8,042 nucleotides of DNA, taken from contig CAJLYG010000145.1 of assembly GCA_905210845.1 (NCBI GenBank), forward strand, positions 1 to 8,042, given 5' to 3'. A program made the translations under genes and the position numbers. The DNA comes from an uncultured Prevotella sp. Lineage in GTDB: Bacteria; Bacteroidota; Bacteroidia; Bacteroidales; Bacteroidaceae. Positions 1 through 5,023 of the stretch are shown in pieces (positions within the stretch are counted from its first letter, which is position 1; every line of letters starts with the position of its first letter). The notes beneath the pieces were generated by a model that searched no databases, was not told where the DNA came from, and saw only the letters and a list, made by a program, of their open reading frames with translations.

Positions 1-800
1 GCCCGGAGCAGGGCTTACTTGCCATGCGCAAGAAATTAGGGCTTTTCGCGAACCTACGGCCGGTAGCTACTTTCGACTGCTTGCTCCATAAGTCCCCGTT
101 GAAGGATGAATTGTTGAAAGGGGCTGACTTCATCGTGATCCGGGAACTGACTGGAGGTATGTACTTCGGTGAGAAATATCAGGATAATGACAAGGCTTAT
201 GATACAGATATCTATTATCGTCCAGAAATTGAGCGCATCCTGAAGGTCGCCTTCGATTTTGCCATGAAACGTAAGAAGCACCTGACCGTTGTTGACAAGG
301 CGAACGTCCTTGCTTCCTCCCGCCTTTGGCGCCAGATTGCCAAGGAGATGGAACCGCAATATCCAGAGGTCACGACGGATTATATGTTCATCGACAATGC
401 GTCCATGCGCGTGTTGACAGAGCCTCGTTTCTTCGATGTGATCGTGACGGAGAACACGTTTGGGGATATCCTCACGGATGAGACCAGTTGCATCACCGGT
501 AGCATGGGACTGCAGCCTTCTGCATCCTTAGGGGAGCATACTCCTCTTTTCGAGCCTGTACACGGGTCTTGGCCTCAGGCAGCAGGTAAGAATATCGCCA
601 ATCCGGTTGCCCAGATCCTGAGCGCAGCCATGTTACTTGAGCATTTCAACTTGAAGGAAGAGGGGGCTTTGGTTCGTAAAGCAGTTGATGCCAGCCTTGA
701 TGCCAATGTCCGCACACCGGAAATTCAAGTGGAAGGTGGTAAGCAGTATGGCACGACTGAGGTCGGGAAATGGATCGTTGATTATATCAAGAATGCATAA
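1..800 (+). CDS. leuB: 3-isopropylmalate dehydrogenase, 5'-truncated by the window edge
   Basis: LeuB catalyses NAD-dependent oxidative decarboxylation of 3-isopropylmalate in leucine biosynthesis, in the cytoplasm. The reading frame is open from base 3, and the first codons read PEQGLLA, which matches the family just upstream of ATG 24. ATG 24 is therefore an internal methionine, and roughly 90 N-terminal residues lie outside the window. Diagnostic segments are the [10 protein letters not shown] loop (bases 144-173, with the catalytic Tyr codon at 162), the catalytic Lys in VDKANVL (codon 297), and metal-binding Asp residues in FIDNAS (393) and TFGDILTDE (465 and 477). The NAD-binding stretch [19 protein letters not shown] follows. 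GSWPQA in place of the usual GSAPDI is, from memory, common in Bacteroidetes LeuB. The gene ends in an intrinsic terminator, so it is probably the last gene of a leu operon lying to the left. Identification is very secure. Confidence 0.97.
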   Translation, partial: PEQGLLAMRKKLGLFANLRPVATFDCLLHKSPLKDELLKGADFIVIRELTGGMYFGEKYQDNDKAYDTDIYYRPEIERILKVAFDFAMKRKKHLTVVDKANVLASSRLWRQIAKEMEPQYPEVTTDYMFIDNASMRVLTEPRFFDVIVTENTFGDILTDETSCITGSMGLQPSASLGEHTPLFEPVHGSWPQAAGKNIANPVAQILSAAMLLEHFNLKEEGALVRKAVDASLDANVRTPEIQVEGGKQYGTTEVGKWIVDYIKNA

Positions 801-818
801 TCTTCTATGATAGGAGGG

Positions 819-847
819 AAGTCCGGACAAGCCATCCGGACTTTTTT
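819..847 (+). terminator. Rho-independent terminator of leuB
   Basis: A 9-bp stem (AAGTCCGGA at 819-827 pairing with TCCGGACTT at 835-843) closes a 7-nt loop and runs into a six-T tract at 842-847. It lies 19 nt after the leuB stop codon. It separates leuB from the LicD gene, which has its own promoter. Confidence 0.93.
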
Positions 848-951
848 CGTTTTTCCTGGGGGAGTGGATGCTCGCTTTCTCTACTGCTTCTTGCCTGTGC
901 CTTGAGAAGGAAGAGCTGTTCGCAGATTTTTGAATAGAGTTGGTTGATTTT

Positions 952-983
952 TTTGGAGATTTCGGTTGGATGATGTATCTTTG
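952..983 (+). promoter_or_regulatory. Bacteroidetes-type promoter for the LicD gene
   Basis: TTTG at 952-955 and TATCTTTG at 976-983 are separated by 20 nt. This matches the Bacteroidetes primary sigma consensus (TTTG, 19-21 nt, TAnnTTTG). Transcription should begin near 989-991, giving a leader of about 25 nt before the ATG at 1016. Between the leuB terminator and this promoter (848-951) I see no further gene or strong structure. Confidence 0.85.
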
Positions 984-1015
984 CAAACTATCATATATTT
1001 TATTCGATTACGATC

Positions 1016-1831
1016 ATGGCAAATTATGAGATTCGTCCTCTTCAGATGAGAATGTTACGCGTCTTGCAGATAGTTGACAGCGTGTGCAAGGAGCACCATC
1101 TTCGTTATGGCATTTTTGGTGGGTCTTTGTTGGGTGCTGTCCGCCATGGTGGCTTTATCCCTTGGGATGATGATATGGACGTGGTCATGCCCCGTCCGGA
1201 TTATGAACAGCTGATCCTTCATTGCCAGGAATGGGTGCCTAAGCCTTATGAGTTTGTATGTGCAGAGAATGATCCTCATTATCCTTTGCAGTTTGGCAAG
1301 ATGCAGGATGCTTCTACCACGTTGATAGAGCGTTTCCACCTGAGCTACTTAGGTGGGATCTACGTGGATATCTTCCCCTTGGACGGGGTGTCTGACAATT
1401 GGTTCGGTCAGCATTGGTCTTTTACTCAGTATGAATACTATAAGCGATTGCTCTATTGGGTTCATCGGGATCCTTATCGCCATGGGCATGGACCGAGTTC
1501 GTGGATACCTTTGTTGGTTCAGAAACTCTATACCATGGATGGTATCCAACGAAAGATCCGCAAGGTATGCCTGCGATATGACTATGAGAAAAGTAAGCTG
1601 GTGGCGGAATATAATGTGGGTCTTCGGGGTATCATTGCCAAGGAGATCGATGGCGTTTATGCTCCTTATACCTTCGAGGGGGTGACCGTCATGGGAATCC
1701 GCGATTACGATTCTTACTTGAAGATGATGTACGGCGATTATATGAAACTGCCCCCGGTAGAAGAGCGGAAACAGCATAACTTTGATTATCTCGACTTAGA
1801 CCATCCCTACAGAGAGTACAAGGGAGAATGA
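1016..1831 (+). CDS. LicD family phosphotransferase
   Basis: This 271-residue protein belongs to the LicD family, whose nucleotidyltransferase-fold members transfer phosphocholine or similar phospho-substituents to cell-surface glycans. The family core is clear: FGGSLLGAVRHGG (residues 34-46) followed by IPWDDDMDVVMPRPDYE (48-64). There GGS (35-37) and the DDDMD cluster (51-55) would form the nucleotide and metal site. The C-terminal MYGDYMKLPP motif is also typical. Length is normal for a stand-alone LicD protein, and there is no signal peptide or membrane segment, so it acts in the cytoplasm. The start lies 33 nt after the promoter -7 box, without a clear Shine-Dalgarno. It is monocistronic by layout, since terminators or promoters flank it. 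The actual substrate (choline phosphate or another group, and the acceptor glycan) cannot be read from the sequence, and no choline uptake or activation genes (licA-C) are present here. Confidence 0.92.
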   Translation: MANYEIRPLQMRMLRVLQIVDSVCKEHHLRYGIFGGSLLGAVRHGGFIPWDDDMDVVMPRPDYEQLILHCQEWVPKPYEFVCAENDPHYPLQFGKMQDASTTLIERFHLSYLGGIYVDIFPLDGVSDNWFGQHWSFTQYEYYKRLLYWVHRDPYRHGHGPSSWIPLLVQKLYTMDGIQRKIRKVCLRYDYEKSKLVAEYNVGLRGIIAKEIDGVYAPYTFEGVTVMGIRDYDSYLKMMYGDYMKLPPVEERKQHNFDYLDLDHPYREYKGE

Positions 1832-1839
1832 TGGTTCGT

Positions 1840-1873
1840 ACAAGATTTTCCTTGTTTTTTCGGAGAATCTTGT
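1840..1873. repeat. 12-bp inverted repeat across the M15 gene promoter
   Basis: ACAAGATTTTCC (1840-1851) and GGAGAATCTTGT (1862-1873) are inverted copies with a single G/T mispair and a 10-nt T-rich loop. The right arm ends at the base before the -7 box (1874), and the -33 CTTG overlaps the left-arm end and loop. It could be an operator for the promoter, or a hairpin at the end of the LicD transcript, whose stop codon ends 8 nt upstream. A smaller hairpin with a T tract also fits here (ACAAG 1840-1844 with CTTGT 1851-1855, then T to 1860). That smaller form looks more like a weak terminator. Confidence 0.6.
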
Positions 1874-1881
1874 TATCTTTG
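1851..1881 (+). promoter_or_regulatory. Bacteroidetes-type promoter for the M15 peptidase gene
   Basis: TATCTTTG at 1874-1881 is a perfect TAnnTTTG -7 box. The -33 box is CTTG at 1851-1854 (one mismatch to TTTG), with 19 nt between them. The predicted start of transcription is near 1887-1889, about 20 nt ahead of the ATG at 1908. The spacer carries one arm of the 12-bp inverted repeat. Confidence 0.8.
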
Positions 1882-1907
1882 CATCCTGAGAATGGATGGA
1901 ATAGAGT

Positions 1908-2633
1908 ATGAGAAAGATCGTCTTCTTTATTGTTTGGGTGATGGGGGTGATGTCCCTGTATGGCAGCAATGAGGACCGGGAGATATGGGCGTTGGAACAA
2001 TGGAGCCCGGGATCGTCGGTCAGTATGGGAACCATCAAGAAATACGGGGAGTCCCGATGCTTTGTATCTGAGCCTATACCCGATGCGGTATTCGCGAGGA
2101 TGAAAGGGCATTCGTATAAGGCTAACTGTACGGTCCCTCGTTCCCGGCTGCGCTACCTGAAAGTCCTTCATTATGATGGACATGGACACATCCTTTTAGG
2201 GGAGATGGTGTGCAACAAGACCATTGCACAAGATTTAATAGAGATCTTTCATACTTTATTCCAGCATCGTTACCCCATCGAGCGTATGCGTCTCATTGAT
2301 GATTACCATGCGGACGATGAGGCTTCGATGAAAGATAACAATTCCACTTGTTTCAATTTCAGAAAGAAGACTTTGGCTGCGGCTGGACTGTCGAAACATG
2401 CCCTGGGAATGGCTGTAGACATCAACACCTTATATAATCCTTATTGCAAGGTCATGCGATCGGGAAAGCTCAAGGTCTCACCGGAGAAGGGGCGTCCTTA
2501 TGTAAACCGGAACGCCCAGTTCCCTTACAAGATTACGAAGTCCGACCTCTGTTATCAATTGTTTATCCAGCATGGATTTAAATGGGGTGGGAGCTGGAAG
2601 TCATGTAAGGACTACCAGCATTTTGAGAAATAG
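1908..2633 (+). CDS. Exported M15 family zinc peptidase (VanY/D-Ala-D-Ala carboxypeptidase-like)
   Basis: This 241-residue protein probably hydrolyses peptide bonds in peptidoglycan stems in the periplasm. Residues 1-20 form a signal peptide (R2, K3, then a hydrophobic run to about L17, and YGS before N21). The zinc-peptidase signatures lie in the C-terminal half: SKHALGMAVDINTLYNPY (162-179) supplies His164 and Asp171, and the DYQHFEK end supplies His238 as the third metal ligand. GFKWGGSW just before it is the usual aromatic loop. The N-terminal 130 residues after the signal are less conserved and I cannot assign them. Whether the enzyme is a carboxypeptidase or an endopeptidase cannot be told from sequence. 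It has its own promoter, and the patatin gene follows after 26 nt, so the two are probably co-transcribed. Confidence 0.9.
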   Translation: MRKIVFFIVWVMGVMSLYGSNEDREIWALEQWSPGSSVSMGTIKKYGESRCFVSEPIPDAVFARMKGHSYKANCTVPRSRLRYLKVLHYDGHGHILLGEMVCNKTIAQDLIEIFHTLFQHRYPIERMRLIDDYHADDEASMKDNNSTCFNFRKKTLAAAGLSKHALGMAVDINTLYNPYCKVMRSGKLKVSPEKGRPYVNRNAQFPYKITKSDLCYQLFIQHGFKWGGSWKSCKDYQHFEK

Positions 2634-2646
2634 GAATCAGCATAAC

Positions 2647-2653
2647 AAGGAGG
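2647..2653 (+). promoter_or_regulatory. Shine-Dalgarno that fixes the patatin gene start
   Basis: AAGGAGG at 2647-2653 is a near-perfect Shine-Dalgarno, unusual in Bacteroidetes. It stands 6 nt before ATG 2660 and directly abuts an in-frame GTG at 2654. The spacing supports ATG 2660 as the start. Confidence 0.7.
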
Positions 2654-2659
2654 GTGGAC

Positions 2660-3556
2660 ATGAATGTCATAGAAAGAATACAGGACTGGCTGGCTCCACA
2701 TAAGACGAAGGATGTGGCCTTGGTCTTATCCGGAGGCGGTGCCCGGGGATATGCGCACATTGGTGCCATCGATTGCCTGCAAGACAGGGGCTATCGGATC
2801 ACTTCTATCGCCGGTACGTCGATGGGCGCACTTGTGGGTGGGTTGTTTGCTGCAGGAAAGCTGCAGGAGACAAAGGATAAGATCCTAAGGACCAACAAGA
2901 AAGAGATCTTGTCGTTGATTGATATCTCCATTGGCCTTGACCATGTGGCGAGTGGCGACAGGCTCATGGGCCTGTTGGATGAGCTCATCGGCGATGTCCT
3001 GATCGAAGCATTGCCGATCCCTTTTTGCTGTTGTGCTTCAGATGTGGTCAGCGGTAAGGAGAAAGTGTTTGCGGATGGCTTGCTGAAACATGCCATCCGG
3101 GCTTCCATTTCCATCCCTTGTTTCTTTAAGCCGGTGAGCGATGGCGACCACATCTATGTGGACGGTAGCGTGCATAACACCTTGCCCCTCGACAGGGTCA
3201 GGCGCCAGCGAGGGGATCTCTTGGTTGCTGTCAATGTGAGCGCTCCTGATAACCAGCCCTTCTCCACTTACCTGCAGCCCCACCGGGCACAAACGGAAGC
3301 GGAAGACAGTATCCTTCATAAACTGCCTTTCCTGAAATTCCAGTTCTCAGAGAACTATATGACAATGGCATTGCGGGTCGCACGCCTGTCTGTACAGAAC
3401 AATACGCAGATGGCCATTCGGCTCACACCGCCTGACATTTGTGCCAATGTGCCCATGAACCAGTTCAGCTTGTTCGACTTTGATAAGGGGAGCGAGATTA
3501 TCCAATATGGCTATGACGAGATGTCAAGGCAATTGGATGTTTATGAAAAGCGTTGA
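2660..3556 (+). CDS. Patatin-like phospholipase (RssA/YlbK type)
   Basis: This 298-residue patatin-family serine hydrolase acts on acyl esters, probably phospholipids or lysophospholipids. All catalytic elements are present, numbering from ATG 2660. They are the oxyanion loop SGGGARGYAHIG (about 24-35), the nucleophile elbow GTSMG with Ser54 (52-56), and the catalytic Asp168 in YVDGSVHN. The Ser-Asp dyad is complete, so it should be active. There is no signal peptide or membrane segment, so it is placed in the cytoplasm or at the inner membrane face. This is the short bacterial class (about 300 residues), without the C-terminal surface-antigen barrel seen in longer Bacteroidetes patatins. An in-frame GTG at 2654 would add two residues but lies too close to the Shine-Dalgarno. 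It follows the M15 peptidase gene closely. The substrate is unknown. Confidence 0.93.
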   Translation: MNVIERIQDWLAPHKTKDVALVLSGGGARGYAHIGAIDCLQDRGYRITSIAGTSMGALVGGLFAAGKLQETKDKILRTNKKEILSLIDISIGLDHVASGDRLMGLLDELIGDVLIEALPIPFCCCASDVVSGKEKVFADGLLKHAIRASISIPCFFKPVSDGDHIYVDGSVHNTLPLDRVRRQRGDLLVAVNVSAPDNQPFSTYLQPHRAQTEAEDSILHKLPFLKFQFSENYMTMALRVARLSVQNNTQMAIRLTPPDICANVPMNQFSLFDFDKGSEIIQYGYDEMSRQLDVYEKR

Positions 3557-3572
3557 GTCAGGCACGCTTTTT
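3546..3572 (+). terminator. Possible weak terminator at the end of the patatin gene
   Basis: AAAAGCGT (3546-3553) pairs with ACGCTTTT (3564-3571) around a 10-nt loop that begins with the patatin stop codon. The T-run is only the distal arm plus one base, and the A-run on the other side makes it symmetric. It may attenuate read-through into the sigma gene rather than stop it. Confidence 0.4.
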
Positions 3573-3582
3573 GCTATCTTCC
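3552..3582 (+). promoter_or_regulatory. Weak candidate promoter for the sigma factor gene
   Basis: GTTG (3552-3555), a 19-nt spacer and TATCTTCC (3575-3582) resemble the Bacteroidetes promoter, but with one -33 mismatch and the important TTTG end degraded to TTCC. A primary-type sigma gene would be expected to have its own promoter, and this is the best match in the 53-nt gap. Treat it as a guess. Confidence 0.25.
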
Positions 3583-3609
3583 CTCTTGCAAGAAGGAGAT
3601 GAATAGATT

Positions 3610-4485
3610 ATGATGAAACAACTGAGAATTTTAAAGTCGATAACCAATCGCGGTGACCAGTCTTTAGGAAGGTACCTGACAGATATCTCCCGCTTGCCTA
3701 TGCTTTCTCCTGACGAGGAAGTAGACTTGGCAAGGGAGATTCACGAGGGTGGACAGAAGGCTGAACAGGCAAAGAATAAGTTGATATTAGGCAACCTGCG
3801 TTTTGTCGTCTCTGTTGCTAAACAATACCAACATTATGGCATTCCTCTTGAAGATTTGATCGATGAAGGTAATATCGGCTTGGTAAAGGCCGCTGAACGA
3901 TATGATGATACGCGTGGATTTAAGTTCATATCCTATGCTGTATGGTGGGTACGCCAGGCTATTTGCAGTGCCATCATGGACCAGGGACGTATGGTGCGCC
4001 TGCCCATGAACCAAGCGGGTACCTTGTCAAAGTTAAACCAGGAGATTGCTAAGTTTGAGCAGGAGCATCAGCGTCAGCCATCAGCTGAAGAGTTGGCGGA
4101 TATCTCCGGAATTGATGAGGATAAGGTGCGGAAGGCCATGGACGCGGATAACCATCAGGTCAGCATTGATGCGCCCGTCACAGATGATTCTGAAACCCGT
4201 GTCAGCGATATGATGAGCTCTGGCGATGAGTTCGCTCCTGACAAGGAGTCTGAGCATGAGTCCATGGCAAAGGACCTGGAAGATGTCCTGAGGGATTCCC
4301 TGACCAATAAGGAAATCAACATCCTCAAGGATTATTACGGATTGGGAAGGAAAGAGGAAGGACTGGAAGAGATCGGATCCAAGTATGACCTGACACGGGA
4401 AAGGGTCCGCCAGATCCGGGAGAAAAGCCTGAATAAGATCCGCCATAATATCCATGCCCGGTGCCTGAAAAAATACTTGGGATAG
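3610..4485 (+). CDS. rpoD: RNA polymerase sigma factor, RpoD/SigA family (short Bacteroidetes type)
   Basis: This primary-type sigma-70 factor directs RNA polymerase to promoters. Its 291 residues start with the Bacteroidetes signature MKQLRILKSITNR and lack the long acidic region 1.1. Region 1.2 covers about 18-47. Region 2, with core binding and -10/-7 recognition, covers about 55-125 (NLRFVVSVAKQY, DLIDEGNIGLVKAAERYD, GFKFISYAVWWVRQAI). Region 3 covers about 125-190, and region 4 ends in the helix-turn-helix LEEIGSKYDLTRERVRQIRE (252-271). Homologs usually begin at the second Met (ATG 3613). An AAGGAG at 3593-3598 is rather distant from either ATG. Compared with the housekeeping proteins I remember (EQSRIVRLP, RHVSVDAPF), this one has DQGRMVRLP and HQVSIDAPVTDD. 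It may therefore be a second, diverged paralogue rather than the single essential sigma factor. Family assignment is secure; housekeeping status is not. Confidence 0.93.
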   Translation: MMKQLRILKSITNRGDQSLGRYLTDISRLPMLSPDEEVDLAREIHEGGQKAEQAKNKLILGNLRFVVSVAKQYQHYGIPLEDLIDEGNIGLVKAAERYDDTRGFKFISYAVWWVRQAICSAIMDQGRMVRLPMNQAGTLSKLNQEIAKFEQEHQRQPSAEELADISGIDEDKVRKAMDADNHQVSIDAPVTDDSETRVSDMMSSGDEFAPDKESEHESMAKDLEDVLRDSLTNKEINILKDYYGLGRKEEGLEEIGSKYDLTRERVRQIREKSLNKIRHNIHARCLKKYLG

Positions 4486-4500
4486 CCCTGCCTCTTAAGC

Positions 4501-4552
4501 AAAAAGCAAGTGCCTCCCAACCAAAAAGCAAGTGCCTCCCAACCAAAAAGCA
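4501..4552 (+). repeat. Perfect 22-bp tandem repeat, two copies plus 8 bases of a third
   Basis: Two identical 22-base units lie at 4501-4522 and 4523-4544, each beginning AAAAAGCAAG and ending CTCCCAACC. The first eight bases of a third unit (AAAAAGCA) follow at 4545-4552 and merge into the next hairpin. The GCCTCC core of the unit recurs in that hairpin's loop (4567-4572). Identity is perfect, which suggests recent duplication or active copy-number change. The period is not a multiple of three, so it does not encode a protein repeat. Confidence 0.9.
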
Positions 4553-4589
4553 GGAGCTTATCTTTTGCCTCCTAAAAGGTAAGCTCCTG
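4551..4589. terminator. Strong 16-bp hairpin, probable bidirectional terminator
   Basis: CAGGAGCTTATCTTTT (4551-4566) pairs with AAAAGGTAAGCTCCTG (4574-4589) through 16 pairs, one of them G-U, with a 7-nt loop GCCTCCT. It lies 65 nt after the sigma gene stop. On the plus strand no real T tract follows. On the minus strand the stem is followed by C and five T (complement of 4545-4549), so the classical terminator shape points leftward. It may end or stabilise the sigma transcript, and also stop leftward transcription coming from the amidase operon. Confidence 0.65.
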
Positions 4590-4664
4590 TCTCTTATCAG
4601 GTCATCTATCAGGACGCAAAAGGTCATCTATAAGAAGGCGCGAGGTCGTCTCCTGCTTTTAGTC
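4577..4664 (+). repeat. Degenerate four-unit array with 22-nt period
   Basis: Units begin at 4577, 4599, 4621 and 4643, exactly 22 nt apart, and each starts AGGT. The second and third share AGGTCATCTAT and match at 16 of 22 positions. The first and fourth share CTCCTG at the same offset and match at 14 of 22. The period equals that of the perfect tandem repeat just upstream, though the sequence differs and the phase is shifted. It looks like an older, decayed array of the same kind. Confidence 0.55.
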
Positions 4665-4697
4665 ATGACCGCCCCTATAGGACCTTCGCTTTTGCGT
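4614..4697. other. Composite stem-loop, possible structured RNA or 3' UTR element
   Basis: Nested complementary segments stack in order. ACGCAAA (4614-4620) pairs with TTTGCGT (4691-4697). The adjoining AGGTC (4621-4625) pairs with GACCT (4681-4685), leaving a 5-nt bulge. After a 2-nt bulge, CTATA (4628-4632) pairs with TATAG (4676-4680), and GGCG (4637-4640) pairs with CGCC (4670-4673). That gives about 21 Watson-Crick pairs in one interrupted stem. There is no promoter directly ahead of it, so if transcribed it is most likely part of the sigma gene 3' UTR. It matches no RNA family I recognise. Confidence 0.4.
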
Positions 4698-4761
4698 GCT
4701 TTTACCTCGACGTCGCTCCTTAATCACTAAAAATTACCTTTTATTCCTTAATACTTGGTAA

Positions 4762-4771
4762 TATGCGCATA
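4762..4771. promoter_or_regulatory. 10-bp palindrome upstream of the small-ORF promoter
   Basis: TATGCGCATA (4762-4771) is a perfect palindrome in AT-rich DNA, ending 14 nt before the -33 box at 4786. The position would suit a regulator binding site. No regulator can be named. Confidence 0.3.
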
Positions 4772-4785
4772 AATATGTACAAATA

Positions 4786-4817
4786 TTTGGCGATGTCCTG
4801 ATTTTTCGTTACCTTTG
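4786..4817 (+). promoter_or_regulatory. Bacteroidetes-type promoter for the small membrane ORF
   Basis: TTTG (4786-4789), a 20-nt spacer and TACCTTTG (4810-4817) fit the Bacteroidetes consensus exactly. Transcription would start near 4823-4825 and yield a leader of about 56 nt before ATG 4880. No other gene on this strand could use it. Confidence 0.8.
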
Positions 4818-4828
4818 TAGAACCTATA

Positions 4829-4846
4829 CAATCAACTATTTGATTG
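4829..4846 (+). other. 5' leader stem-loop of the small-ORF transcript
   Basis: CAATCAA (4829-4835) pairs with TTGATTG (4840-4846) around a CTAT tetraloop, only a few bases after the predicted transcription start. A hairpin at the extreme 5' end commonly protects mRNA from decay. Here that role is inference. Confidence 0.4.
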
Positions 4847-4879
4847 AAAGACATTTATTCACTAAAAAGTAATTTGCTA

Positions 4880-5023
4880 ATGGTAATTAAGATTTTAATA
4901 TGTTTGTTATGGATTATTGTGGCCAATGCGACCGTCCTGTTGGTCTCAAAATGGCTATTGAACAGTGATTGGTTCTTGAATTTATGGGGTCATCGGGAGA
5001 AGGAGGATGAGTCGGCGTCCTGA
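4880..5023 (+). CDS. Small single-pass membrane protein, unknown function (47 aa)
   Basis: ATG 4880 opens a 47-codon frame ending at TGA 5021-5023. The product begins MVIKILICLLWIIVANATVL, so residues 2-27 are almost entirely hydrophobic, with lysines at 4 and 24. An aromatic patch follows (WLLNSDWFLNLWG), then a charged hydrophilic tail HREKEDESAS. This is the shape of a small inner-membrane protein with one transmembrane helix and a short exposed tail. An uncleaved anchor is likelier than a signal peptide because no cleavage motif is evident. Its main support is the well-matched promoter 56-60 nt upstream. There is no clear Shine-Dalgarno, which is usual for this phylum. Its last 34 bases overlap the 3' end of the opposing amidase gene. 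I do not recognise the family. A chance ORF downstream of an ncRNA promoter is the alternative. Confidence 0.6.
   Translation: MVIKILICLLWIIVANATVLLVSKWLLNSDWFLNLWGHREKEDESAS

Larger units (their letters stand above)
4486..4879. other. Repeat- and hairpin-rich gap between the sigma gene and the small membrane ORF
   Basis: No convincing coding frame is seen in this 394-base gap. From left to right it holds a 22-bp tandem repeat, a strong hairpin, a degenerate 22-nt array overlapped by a composite stem-loop, an AT-rich stretch with a 10-bp palindrome, and a promoter with a short leader for the ORF at 4880. An open frame running 4461-4730 crosses it but looks non-coding. The details are given in the individual entries. 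Confidence 0.7.

Noticed and set aside
633..986. 117-codon minus-strand frame over the leuB end
   Set aside because: It crosses the leuB terminator and the LicD promoter antisense and has no start signal or recognisable product.
1689..2189. 166-codon minus-strand frame spanning the LicD-M15 junction
   Set aside because: It runs antisense through two well-supported genes and the promoter between them, and its composition shows no domain.
2654..2659. GTG 2654 as start of the patatin gene
   Set aside because: It directly abuts the AAGGAGG ribosome-binding sequence, leaving no spacing; ATG 2660 fits.
4559..4567. TATCTTTTG as a promoter -7 box for a small RNA
   Set aside because: It has one T too many for TAnnTTTG and forms part of the strong hairpin stem; no -33 box is correctly spaced.
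4501..4664. CRISPR array
   Set aside because: The copies are head-to-tail without unique spacers, are too short, and no cas genes are present.
4461..4730. 89-codon plus-strand frame across the repeat region
   Set aside because: It starts inside the sigma gene in another frame, is built mainly from non-triplet 22-nt repeats and hairpin arms, and has low-complexity Lys/Ser/Leu composition with no promoter or recognised domain.
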